Source of the DNA: a virus
Virus record (IMG/VR): IMGVR_UViG_3300042482_001138
Coordinates: 186,001 to 250,000 of that record
DNA: 64,000 nucleotides
Direction: 5' to 3' (one strand)
Shown here: positions 57,217 to 63,996 of the stretch, piece by piece
Layout of the letters: every line of letters begins with the position of its first letter
Numbering within the stretch: the first letter of the stretch is position 1
Notes under the pieces: generated by a model
Seen by the model: the letters and a program-made list of their open reading frames with translations, nothing else
Database searches by the model: none
What the model was told of the DNA's origin: nothing
Position numbers and translations under genes: made by a program

Positions 57217-58742
57217 TGTCATCATTTAAACTTTCCAAATTGATACTCGAAAGAGATGCTAAACAAAAACCAAGTACTTGTGGATCAAATGCTGCCGTAG
57301 AAACCAATCAGACAAATTTTGGTACTTACCAGATGAAATCAACAGAGTATATTACATGGAAAGAAAATGAAGGATTTACTGTTTATTACTATTATTGTAA
57401 AAAACCATCAGGTTCTAATCCACCTGTAGTACCACCTGTAGTACCACCTGCGGGTGAAAAATGTCCAGAAGACGAAGGTTATGTTACAAAAGAATTTCAA
57501 GAATGGGTATGGAAAGTTAAAAATGGATTTTTAGAAACTGATAAAAAAAAGACAAAACTTTGTGGAGGCGCAAAATGTGACTATAAAACTGCGGTTGATG
57601 GTGATTGTGGTCCTAGTACAAAAACACTATGGAAAGATGAAACGTTAAAACAGGAATTTATTTCTTACAAAAAACAAAATCCTGTCATAACACCTGACCC
57701 AATCGTACAACCAAATACTGAAGAACAAAAAATCGCCGCATGTAAAACTAAAAATTTAGAATACGATAAAGCAACCGATCAATGTGTTGTCCCAAAACAA
57801 GAATTAGATCCTGATGCACAACTATTAAAAGATCAGATGCAAATTTATAGAAATATTCTTAATAGATTTACTGACTCAAAAGGATGGACTAATGTGGATT
57901 CTTTATCACCGGGAAAATATATACCGGCTAATTTAGATATTAACATGTTGGAACAAATAACAAACCAAATTGTTTCATTAATCAAAAGAAAATCACGGTC
58001 AAAAGATTATGGTTTGTTTAAAAAATTAATGTCATCTCTATCAACGGCTTATAATGTTGAAAAGTACAAAGATTTCTTTTCAAAACAAATTGATCCTGAA
58101 TCAACAGGTGATGTTTTTGAAAAAATTAAAGGATTTATCGCTAAAATTGATACACAAGCTCAAGAAACCCAAGACGCATATAATTTTGATCCATTAACAA
58201 ATCCTGAAGAAGTTGATGTTAGAAATTTTATTTATACAGGACAATTTTTAAGCGTTTACAAAGTTGGATCATTAAATCTTATGATGATGGTTTATTTCTA
58301 TAATAGCGATCAACGTGTAAAAGGTAGTAAGGTCGGTTTTGACAAACTGTGGCAACCAAAAGAAGATTATTGGAATGAAAAACCTGAAGTTTTGAAAAAG
58401 GTTTATGATATTTATAAAACAGTACATGGTAGTTATACTTTTGATAATTGTAAAAAAATATTGGGGGCTTACAAAGATACTATAAACAGTATTGAAGATA
58501 GAAAATTATATTCTGAATCACCAAGACTAAAAGAACATGTTAAATATGAAATTCAAAAATGTTGGTGTGGTGATCAATACAAAGAATTGGGTAAATTGGG
58601 TGTAAAAAACATGTTTGACGTTGAAATGAAAAAAGATAGAAAAGAACTTATAAAATTTTTGAATTCGTTAGGTGGAGCAACATGGGGAGATTTTGGTATA
58701 GATTTTTCAACTGCCTGTGGTGAGTTTGAAGATTACAAGTAA
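57216..58742 (+). CDS. Giant leader protein 4 (508 aa) with possible PG-binding domain
   Basis: Leader MSSFKLSKLILE (I-L-E, cut after E12). A Pro-rich linker (SNPPVVPPVVPPAGEKC) leads to FQEWVWKVKNGFLETDK and AVDGDCGPSTKTLWKD, which resembles PG_binding_1 repeats (F-Q...N-G...D-G-x-x-G-P-x-T). The C-terminal 250 residues are helical with Cys pairs (YEIQKCWCGDQYKELG). Could bind peptidoglycan during entry; fold call is moderate. Confidence 0.7.
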   Translation: MSSFKLSKLILERDAKQKPSTCGSNAAVETNQTNFGTYQMKSTEYITWKENEGFTVYYYYCKKPSGSNPPVVPPVVPPAGEKCPEDEGYVTKEFQEWVWKVKNGFLETDKKKTKLCGGAKCDYKTAVDGDCGPSTKTLWKDETLKQEFISYKKQNPVITPDPIVQPNTEEQKIAACKTKNLEYDKATDQCVVPKQELDPDAQLLKDQMQIYRNILNRFTDSKGWTNVDSLSPGKYIPANLDINMLEQITNQIVSLIKRKSRSKDYGLFKKLMSSLSTAYNVEKYKDFFSKQIDPESTGDVFEKIKGFIAKIDTQAQETQDAYNFDPLTNPEEVDVRNFIYTGQFLSVYKVGSLNLMMMVYFYNSDQRVKGSKVGFDKLWQPKEDYWNEKPEVLKKVYDIYKTVHGSYTFDNCKKILGAYKDTINSIEDRKLYSESPRLKEHVKYEIQKCWCGDQYKELGKLGVKNMFDVEMKKDRKELIKFLNSLGGATWGDFGIDFSTACGEFEDYK

Positions 58743-58817
58743 TGAAGATACTTATCGATCGTAGTTGATCGGTAGGGATAAACCATCTAAAGAAAGGGGA
58801 GGTGTTCATTATCTAGC

Positions 58818-58848
58818 AAAATGGGAACTTAGGTTCCCATTTTGTTTT
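58818..58848 (+). terminator. Rho-independent terminator
   Basis: AAAATGGGAAC / GTTCCCATTTT with loop TTAG; a smaller CGATC-GATCG hairpin lies near 58755. Confidence 0.78.
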
Positions 58849-58854
58849 GTTGTA

Positions 58855-58862
58855 TATTTATA
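58855..58862 (+). promoter_or_regulatory. TATTTATA late promoter motif
   Basis: 14 nt before the ATG at 58877, first gene of the glycosyltransferase cassette. Confidence 0.48.
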
Positions 58863-58876
58863 ATTAAATAATTTTT

Positions 58877-59557
58877 ATGAAACACATCATTGTTACAAGA
58901 TGTAAATTTGGAAATGACGAAAGTTTTCAAAAATATTTCCAAGTTATGAAAAAAACCTATATTCCATCTATAAATTCACAAACAAACAAGAACTTTTCAA
59001 TTGCTCTTATAGTCAATCCCAAACACTATGATTTAATTAGAAATGAAATAAACAAGGATATTGAAATTGTTAAATTTACAAGTCAAAATGAAGAATATAA
59101 AGATTTGGAAATAAGACAAAAAATAGATTTAATTCCATTTTCAGATACAAAAAAAGATTACAGGGATTATGTAATTAAAAACAATATTACAATACAAACA
59201 AGACATGATTGTGATGATATAATGTTACCAAATTACGTCAATAAAATTCAAAAGCTTTATTCTGAAAATAAAAACAAACATGACGATTTTATTTTAAATT
59301 TTCACCCAACCAAACTTATTGTAGAATCAGGTAAAGAGTATACCCATAGTAGAGATTATAGTAGAGTATGTTCTATGTTTTCAACATTAGTACAAAAAAA
59401 AGTAAAACATGGGATCATGGATGTTATGCATGATCATTTAGTAAGAATAACAAAAAATGTGATTTATATTCCTGAAACATTTGTTAAATTAGGAATACAT
59501 GGTAATAACACAACATCTAAACTTAGGGAAACTGATAAATTAATAAGAAATTCATGA
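58877..59557 (+). CDS. Putative rhamnosyltransferase-like glycosyltransferase
   Basis: 226 residues: HIIVTRCKFGNDESFQKYF at the start, TRHDCDDIMLPNYVNKIQ in the middle with a D-x-D-D metal-site-like motif, and HGIMDVMHDHLVRITK. The layout (...TR-N...TR-x-D-x-D-D...) resembles the 'putative rhamnosyltransferase' family. ATGA-coupled to 59554. Would modify a glycan on virion or host surface. Confidence 0.7.
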   Translation: MKHIIVTRCKFGNDESFQKYFQVMKKTYIPSINSQTNKNFSIALIVNPKHYDLIRNEINKDIEIVKFTSQNEEYKDLEIRQKIDLIPFSDTKKDYRDYVIKNNITIQTRHDCDDIMLPNYVNKIQKLYSENKNKHDDFILNFHPTKLIVESGKEYTHSRDYSRVCSMFSTLVQKKVKHGIMDVMHDHLVRITKNVIYIPETFVKLGIHGNNTTSKLRETDKLIRNS

Positions 59558-60306
59558 TCAAAAATTATACTTTAAAAGAAATTCAACAGGAAATAAAAAA
59601 AAACTACAAGTTTGGTGATACCATAGACATTTGTATTGTAACATTCAATAGATTGGAATACTTAAAAAAATGTGTTACAAGTATTATTGCATCCACATCA
59701 ATTAAATTTCGAATTTTTGTAATTGATGATGGATCAACTGACGGAACTAAGGAATGGTTACAGAAACAAAAAAAAAGAGGATTAATTTTTGATATAATAC
59801 TAAATAAAAAAAATTTAGGAACGGCAACAAACTTTAATCTTGTAATTGACAAGAGTGATAGTCCATTTTTTGTGATGTGTAATGACGATATGTATTTTCA
59901 CAGATATTGGGACTTTGCAATTATGGATATTATAAATAAATTTGACGATTGCGGTATAGTTTCATTTTATGATTACACAAGATATGGTCTTGACGAAGGT
60001 GTTTCAACTATTGACGATACAACAATTAAAGTTCCAAGAACTGGTTTGGGAGCTGCGGCGATTAACAGAGAACTATTCAATTTATCAGGAAAATTTATAC
60101 TACCTGAAGGTGCAAAGATGGGATTTTTTGCGACCCCATTTTGTTCAAGATGTTATAACACAAATATAAAAAGAAATACACATTATGCGACAGTACCCAA
60201 TTATGTTACAAATATGGATGTGTCTTATTGTAAATTAAACGAGAATGACAATTTACAAGAATATGGGTTAATGAGGAAAAAAGAAAAACGAGGCTGGGGT
60301 AAATAA
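59554..60306 (+). CDS. GT2-family glycosyltransferase
   Basis: 250 residues. GT-A fold signature: DICIVTFNRLEYLKKCVTSI, FVIDDGSTDGTKEW, NLGTATNFNLVI, and VMCNDDMYFH, a D-x-D equivalent. Family knowledge: inverting transferases using nucleotide sugars. The C-terminus is basic (MRKKEKRGWGK). Second in the cassette. Confidence 0.85.
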   Translation: MIKNYTLKEIQQEIKKNYKFGDTIDICIVTFNRLEYLKKCVTSIIASTSIKFRIFVIDDGSTDGTKEWLQKQKKRGLIFDIILNKKNLGTATNFNLVIDKSDSPFFVMCNDDMYFHRYWDFAIMDIINKFDDCGIVSFYDYTRYGLDEGVSTIDDTTIKVPRTGLGAAAINRELFNLSGKFILPEGAKMGFFATPFCSRCYNTNIKRNTHYATVPNYVTNMDVSYCKLNENDNLQEYGLMRKKEKRGWGK

Positions 60307-60324
60307 ATTAAAAAAAAAATAATT

Positions 60325-60918
60325 ATGTTGTTAAACGAGCTGGCAAAAAAATATGGTACAGATAAAAAAATTCCAGATGGTATAAAATGTCAAAATGGTC
60401 TTTTAGGTCATGGATACACCGTACACTACGAAAAAATATTAAAAAACAGAAACATCAAAACTATGTTAGAAATAGGGGTTTCTTTTGGTGGATCTATTAA
60501 AATGTGGAATGAATACTTCAAAGGGAAATGTCACATTACAGGAATTGATATTAACGAGAAAAGATTTAGAAAAAAAGACTTAGAAAATAAGAACATAAGG
60601 ATCAAACTTGGTAGTCAAAACGATGTTAAATTTTTGAAGTCGTTATGTGATATTAAATATGATTTTATAGTTGATGATGGAAGTCATAAAAGTGGGGATC
60701 AAATAATATCCTTTAATAATTTATTTAACAATATGAATAGTGGTGGTGTCTATATTATCGAAGATCTTCATGTTGCAAAAAAAACGGAACATATTTTTGA
60801 ATCTATTAACACTAACGATGAATTTTATAAATTACATTTAGATGAAACAGTAATAAAAAATATTAAATCTGTTGAATTTTATGAATCAAATAAATTGTGT
60901 GTTATTTATAGGAAATGA
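60325..60918 (+). CDS. SAM-dependent methyltransferase (MycE/CmcI-like)
   Basis: 197 residues. LNELAKKYGTDKK and HGYTVHYEKILKN are typical N-terminal elements; TMLEIGVSFGGSIKMWNEYF is the SAM-binding motif; FIVDDGSHKSGDQIISF and GGVYIIEDLH follow. This family methylates sugar hydroxyls. Within a glycosyltransferase cassette it probably caps a glycan. ATGA-coupled to 60915. Confidence 0.85.
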   Translation: MLLNELAKKYGTDKKIPDGIKCQNGLLGHGYTVHYEKILKNRNIKTMLEIGVSFGGSIKMWNEYFKGKCHITGIDINEKRFRKKDLENKNIRIKLGSQNDVKFLKSLCDIKYDFIVDDGSHKSGDQIISFNNLFNNMNSGGVYIIEDLHVAKKTEHIFESINTNDEFYKLHLDETVIKNIKSVEFYESNKLCVIYRK

Positions 60919-61976
60919 TATCAATAATAGTCACCGCATATAATAATAAAAATTACATTCATGAATGTTTACAAAGCATTATAGAATCTTGTGGTGATGT
61001 AGATTTTGAAATTTTGTTGGGTATTGATAATTGTACATCAACTTTGAAATCCGTGTTTCAAAAACACAAAAAATACAAAAATTTAAAAATACTCTTTTTC
61101 AAAAATAGAGTCGGAACTTACATTATAAGAAATAGTCTTGTGCCAATTTCAAAGTATGATAATATTTTATTTTTTGATTCTGATGACATCATGAAAAAAA
61201 ATATGATTAATGATTTATTGTATAATATAAAAAAATATGACTGTGTTAAACCTATGTTTTCTGGATTTAAAGATGGAGATGATATTACTTTACCCAAATT
61301 TAACACACAAAAAAACACATTTGGTGAAGGGGTATTTGCAATAAAGAAAAATGTTTTTAACGAAATGAACGGGTTTGAGCCATGGGTCTGTGCGGCAGAT
61401 TCAGAGTTCAATTGGAGGTTGAGAATGAACAACAAAACTTTTAAATACATAGAAAGGGTTTGTTTTTATTATAGAAGACATTCTACAAGTTTAACAACAA
61501 ATCAAGAAACTGGAATGAGATCTAAATTGAGAATGAAATATCATATTTTAACTAAAAACAAAAAAAATACTAAATCATTCTCACCATTGGATGAGATGGT
61601 TGTTTCGAAATTCATAGAAATAACTAACCATAATATTGATAATTTTTTAATAGACCAATTAAACCCTTCATTTGAAATACCTGAAGATAAAGGTCCCTTA
61701 GATGTTAACAATAATGAAAATGTAATTTCATTGATTTTTAATAAAACACCCAAGAAAGTTGTAGAACCAAATAAAAAACCAAAAGTTCAAATAGTTTCTA
61801 ATAATCCAATAAATAATATATTAGTTAGAAAACCGAAAGTTGTTGATAAAGATAAAATCACTAAACAAAGACAAAATATTATTAACATAAAACAAAAAAC
61901 TAATAGAGAAGTTTTTAACGAAATACACCCATCAAAACCAAACCGAAGATTGGATCTTCCAAATATTAGGTTATAA
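60915..61976 (+). CDS. GT2-family glycosyltransferase with C-terminal extension
   Basis: 353 residues. MISIIVTAYNNKNYIHECLQ, EILLGIDNCTS, NILFFDSDDIMKKNM (DxD-like), GEGVFAIKKNVFNEMNGFEP and ADSEFNWRLRMNNKTF, all GT2 hallmarks; residues about 1-215 form the catalytic domain. The last 100 residues are Asn/Lys/Pro-rich and disordered-looking (VVEPNKKPKVQIVSNNP), possibly for docking. End of the cassette. Confidence 0.85.
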   Translation: MISIIVTAYNNKNYIHECLQSIIESCGDVDFEILLGIDNCTSTLKSVFQKHKKYKNLKILFFKNRVGTYIIRNSLVPISKYDNILFFDSDDIMKKNMINDLLYNIKKYDCVKPMFSGFKDGDDITLPKFNTQKNTFGEGVFAIKKNVFNEMNGFEPWVCAADSEFNWRLRMNNKTFKYIERVCFYYRRHSTSLTTNQETGMRSKLRMKYHILTKNKKNTKSFSPLDEMVVSKFIEITNHNIDNFLIDQLNPSFEIPEDKGPLDVNNNENVISLIFNKTPKKVVEPNKKPKVQIVSNNPINNILVRKPKVVDKDKITKQRQNIINIKQKTNREVFNEIHPSKPNRRLDLPNIRL

Positions 61977-62018
61977 ATTTACATTTTGATTTTTATTTTT
62001 TATTTTTAAAATAAAAAA

Positions 62019-62198
62019 ATGTACGTTATAATCAAACATGTTAAAATGTCCGATAATAAAAAAAGGATACCTGTGATAATTCTTGATAGCCAAAATGAAA
62101 TTTGGGAGTTTGAAGATTATGAAGAAGCTAAAAAAATGAAAGATATTTTTGAAACTAATTCTGATTCTGGTCACATATATGAAGTAAAAAAAATATAA
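62019..62198 (+). CDS. 59-aa small phage protein
   Basis: MYVIIKHVKMSDNKKRIPVI, then LDSQNEIWEFEDYEEAKKMK and HIYEVKKI. The plan (a strand, 'D-S-x-x-E-x-W-E-F' and a helix) resembles small phage proteins I recall that describe a displayed parameter, but no function is known. Followed after 1 nt by 62200. Confidence 0.65.
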   Translation: MYVIIKHVKMSDNKKRIPVIILDSQNEIWEFEDYEEAKKMKDIFETNSDSGHIYEVKKI

Positions 62199-62199
62199 A

Positions 62200-62316
62200 A
62201 TGGAAGATATTCTATATGAAATACATAATGAATTTGTAAATTCTGAAGATTTTGACAAAATGTTATATGAAATGTTAATTTATTCAGAAAAGTATTGTCA
62301 ATTAAAAAAAGATTAG
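62200..62316 (+). CDS. 38-aa acidic peptide
   Basis: MEDILYEIHNEFVNSEDFDK ... YSEKYCQLKKD, TAG stop at 62316, directly after 62019. Acidic helix with a basic end. Its last codons carry the -33 part of the tRNA promoter. Confidence 0.5.
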   Translation: MEDILYEIHNEFVNSEDFDKMLYEMLIYSEKYCQLKKD

Positions 62317-62324
62317 TATATTTG
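62295..62324 (+). promoter_or_regulatory. Host-type promoter TTG-N19-TATATTTG of the tRNA array
   Basis: TTG (62295-62297), exactly 19 nt, TATATTTG (62317-62324). Reads into 62370 and the tRNA cluster. Confidence 0.65.
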
Positions 62325-62369
62325 TAAAGGAATTAGAACTTTTTAAAAAAACTGTATAATTATAATAAA

Positions 62370-62477
62370 ATGAAAAATACACTCAGACATATGGTCATTT
62401 GTAACAAGCCGAGCAATCAGTGGTCGTTTAGCTATATTACGCGTAATCAGTCAAGGGTATTTTCACTTATGAGTTAA
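62370..62477 (+). CDS. Possible 35-aa peptide
   Basis: MKNTLRHMVICNKPSNQWSF ... YITRNQSRVFSLMS lies between the host-type promoter and a terminator. The less AT-rich sequence could instead be a small RNA. Low confidence. Confidence 0.3.
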   Translation: MKNTLRHMVICNKPSNQWSFSYITRNQSRVFSLMS

Positions 62478-62510
62478 AAACGTTTAACTAACATAATAGA
62501 AGGAATGTAA

Positions 62511-62541
62511 AACCCGAGACTTAAAAATCTCGGGTTTTTTG
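62511..62541 (+). terminator. Rho-independent terminator before the tRNA array
   Basis: AACCCGAGA / TCTCGGGTT, loop CTTAAAAA, then TTTTTT. Confidence 0.75.
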
Positions 62542-62551
62542 TTTTATATTA

Positions 62552-62623
62552 GCTCTGTAAGCATTGTTGGAGATGCGCCTGACTTGTAATCAGGAGAAAT
62601 CAGTTCGATTCTGGTACGGAGCT
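62552..62623 (+). tRNA. tRNA-Thr (TGT)
   Basis: Acceptor GCTCTGT/ACGGAGC; anticodon loop CTTGTAA with TGT in stem CCTGA/TCAGG; T-loop TTCGATT. No encoded CCA. Confidence 0.9.
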
Positions 62624-62656
62624 CAAAAAGGTTCTTTGACATATTGGTCTTTATAG

Positions 62657-62727
62657 TGTTCCCTCGTCTAATGGCAGGACACGCGGTTTTGGTCCGTGGA
62701 ATTGGGGTTCGAGTCCCTGGGGAACAA
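62657..62727 (+). tRNA. tRNA-Gln (TTG)
   Basis: Acceptor TGTTCCC/GGGAACA; anticodon loop TTTTGGT in stem CGCGG/CCGTG; T-loop TTCGAGT. Confidence 0.9.
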
Positions 62728-62733
62728 CAATAA

Positions 62734-62817
62734 GGAAGAGTAATCACAACGGCTTGTGACTCCGTCTTGAAAACGGCAGGTACTGAAAGGTATGGGGATC
62801 GACACCTCACTCTTCCT
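62734..62817 (+). tRNA. tRNA-Ser (TGA)
   Basis: Acceptor GGAAGAG/CTCTTCC; D-arm TCACA/TGTGA; anticodon loop CTTGAAA; long variable arm. T-loop is ATCGACA, with A at position 54 in place of T. Confidence 0.85.
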
Positions 62818-62826
62818 CAACAATAA

Positions 62827-62899
62827 CTAGGTGTAGCTCAGATGGTAGAGCGGGTGGTTTGGGACCATCAGGCCGCAGGTTCGATCCCTGTCACTTAGA
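62827..62899 (+). tRNA. tRNA-Pro (TGG)
   Basis: Acceptor CTAGGTG/CACTTAG (one G-T); anticodon loop TTTGGGA; T-loop TTCGATC. Confidence 0.9.
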
Positions 62900-62903
62900 C
62901 AAC

Positions 62904-62979
62904 GTCTTCGTAGCTCAGTTGGTTTTAGAGCACCTCACTTTTAATGAGGGGGTCACAGGTTCGAGCCCTGTCGGGGACA
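62904..62979 (+). tRNA. tRNA-Lys (TTT)
   Basis: Acceptor GTCTTCG/CGGGGAC; anticodon loop CTTTTAA in stem CCTCA/TGAGG; T-loop TTCGAGC. Confidence 0.92.
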
Positions 62980-63021
62980 CAAAAATTTAGTAAAACTGAG
63001 CGATTTATACCAAAAAATGGT

Positions 63022-63029
63022 TATATTTG
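63022..63029 (+). promoter_or_regulatory. Possible internal promoter element TATATTTG in tRNA array
   Basis: Host-type -7 match 17 nt upstream of tRNA-Val, after an ACCA-AAAAA-TGGT hairpin; no -33 TTG seen. Confidence 0.35.
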
Positions 63030-63046
63030 CGTAAATAAACTAAAAA

Positions 63047-63120
63047 ACACTCTTAGCTCAGATGGTAGTAGCGGTTGTCTTACATACAACAGGTCACAGG
63101 TTCGATCCCTGTAGGGTGTA
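63047..63120 (+). tRNA. tRNA-Val (TAC)
   Basis: Acceptor ACACTCT/AGGGTGT; anticodon loop CTTACAT in stem GTTGT/ACAAC; T-loop TTCGATC. Confidence 0.9.
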
Positions 63121-63126
63121 CAATAA

Positions 63127-63212
63127 GGGAGAGTTGAGCAATTGGTTGGCTCAGCAGACTGTAAATCTGTCGTCGTAAGACCTTGGGGGTTCGAGTCCCT
63201 CCTCTCCCACCA
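63127..63212 (+). tRNA. tRNA-Tyr (GTA)
   Basis: Acceptor GGGAGAG/CTCTCCC; anticodon loop CTGTAAA in stem CAGA/TCTG; long variable arm; T-loop TTCGAGT. The only gene here with CCA directly encoded after the discriminator. Confidence 0.9.
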
Positions 63213-63218
63213 CAAAAA

Positions 63219-63291
63219 GGACAAGTAGCTCAATTGGTAGAGCACCGCACTGTTAATGCGGGGGTTACAGGATCGTACCCTGTCTTGTCCG
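63219..63291 (+). tRNA. tRNA-Asn (GTT) with inverted 54-58 pair
   Basis: Acceptor GGACAAG/CTTGTCC; anticodon loop CTGTTAA in stem CCGCA/TGCGG; T-stem ACAGG/CCTGT. T-loop is ATCGTAC: A54 and T58 instead of the universal T54 and A58. Confidence 0.9.
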
Positions 63292-63297
63292 CAATAA

Positions 63298-63370
63298 GTT
63301 CACGTAGCTCAATTGGTAGAGCGCCGATCTGATACGTCGGAGGTAATGGGATCGTAACCCGTCGTGAACA
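63298..63370 (+). tRNA. tRNA-Ile (GAT) with inverted 54-58 pair
   Basis: Acceptor GTTCACG/CGTGAAC; anticodon loop CTGATAC in stem CCGAT/GTCGG; T-stem ATGGG/CCCGT. T-loop ATCGTAA: A54 and T58, as in the adjacent tRNA-Asn. Confidence 0.9.
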
Positions 63371-63373
63371 CTA

Positions 63374-63459
63374 CGGAAGATAAACCTTGATGGCGATAGG
63401 GTCCGCCTGCTAAGCGAGATGTACCTTTGGGTATTTGGTTCGATTCCAATGTCTTCCGC
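63374..63459 (+). tRNA. tRNA-Ser (GCT)
   Basis: Acceptor CGGAAGA/TCTTCCG; anticodon loop CTGCTAA; long variable arm; T-loop TTCGATT. Confidence 0.85.
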
Positions 63460-63464
63460 AAAAC

Positions 63465-63534
63465 GCCGATAGGAAAGGTTTCCGATCCGGGCTCATATCC
63501 TGGATGTCATTGGGTTCGATACCCTTTATCGGTA
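63465..63534 (+). tRNA. tRNA-Met-type (CAT)
   Basis: Acceptor GCCGATA/TATCGGT (terminal G-T); anticodon loop CTCATAT in stem CCGGG/CCTGG; T-loop TTCGATA. Could also be tRNA-Ile read via lysidine at C34; this cannot be told by eye. Confidence 0.82.
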
Positions 63535-63541
63535 CTACATG

Positions 63542-63614
63542 GTGTATGTAGCTCAGTTGGCAGAGTGCTTGATTGTGGTTCAAGAGGTCATGGGTTCGAC
63601 CCCCATCATACACA
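63542..63614 (+). tRNA. tRNA-His (GTG)
   Basis: Acceptor GTGTATG/CATACAC preceded by an encoded G (position -1); anticodon loop TTGTGGT in stem CTTGA/TCAAG; T-loop TTCGACC. Confidence 0.92.
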
Positions 63615-63615
63615 C

Positions 63616-63712
63616 AAATAGTTCACAACGGACAAGGCTTAGGCTCAAAGTGTGAGGTTATAATTCCTTATATTCCCTGAGGTGGGTGGCGAGTGGTTGA
63701 CCAGAACTATTT
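63616..63712 (+). ncRNA. Structured RNA element 1 in tRNA array
   Basis: AAATAGTTC (63616-63624) pairs exactly with GAACTATTT (63704-63712); inside, CTTAGG pairs with CCTGAG. It fills the space between tRNA-His and tRNA-Arg but lacks a T-loop TTCGA, so it is not a standard tRNA. ACAACGGACA (63625-63634) recurs in element 2. Highly diverged tRNA or a new small RNA. Confidence 0.55.
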
Positions 63713-63714
63713 AT

Positions 63715-63786
63715 ACCTTCGTAGCTTAATGGAAAAGCCTCAGAATACGAATCTGATGATTGGGAGTTCGACCCTCTCCGAAGGTA
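63715..63786 (+). tRNA. tRNA-Arg (ACG)
   Basis: Acceptor ACCTTCG/CGAAGGT; anticodon loop ATACGAA in stem TCAGA/TCTGA; T-loop TTCGACC. A34 would need host TadA to become inosine. Confidence 0.9.
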
Positions 63787-63787
63787 C

Positions 63788-63920
63788 AAAAGATGATAGG
63801 AAGCGTAGAACAACGGACACGGAGGGGTGTTCGCAAGGGTACACACTAAGAATATATTTCTCTCTAAGGGTGTGTGAAGTCATACGATGGGATTCCTGAT
63901 AAAGTTGTTCATCATCTTTT
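63788..63920 (+). ncRNA. Structured RNA element 2 in tRNA array
   Basis: AAAAGATGAT (63788-63797) pairs exactly with ATCATCTTTT (63911-63920). Inner helices are possible: AGGAA/TTCCT, GAACAAC/GTTGTTC and ACACAC/GTGTGT. It shares ACAACGGACA (63810-63819) with element 1 and fills the gap between two tRNA-Arg genes. No ORF or standard tRNA fold fits. Confidence 0.5.
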
Positions 63921-63924
63921 ATTT

Positions 63925-63996
63925 ACCCCTTTCGTATAATGGAAGTACAACACTCTTCTAAGGTGTCAGGTTGGAGTTCGAATCTCTGAGGGGGTA
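63925..63996 (+). tRNA. tRNA-Arg (TCT)
   Basis: Acceptor ACCCCTT/AGGGGGT; anticodon loop CTTCTAA in stem ACACT/GGTGT; T-loop TTCGAAT. The array probably continues past the window. Confidence 0.9.

Noticed and set aside
62544-63846. Several minus- and plus-strand open frames in the tRNA array
   Set aside because: They overlap well-formed tRNA genes and encode tRNA-derived sequence (for example repeated GTRTPIPR-like strings).
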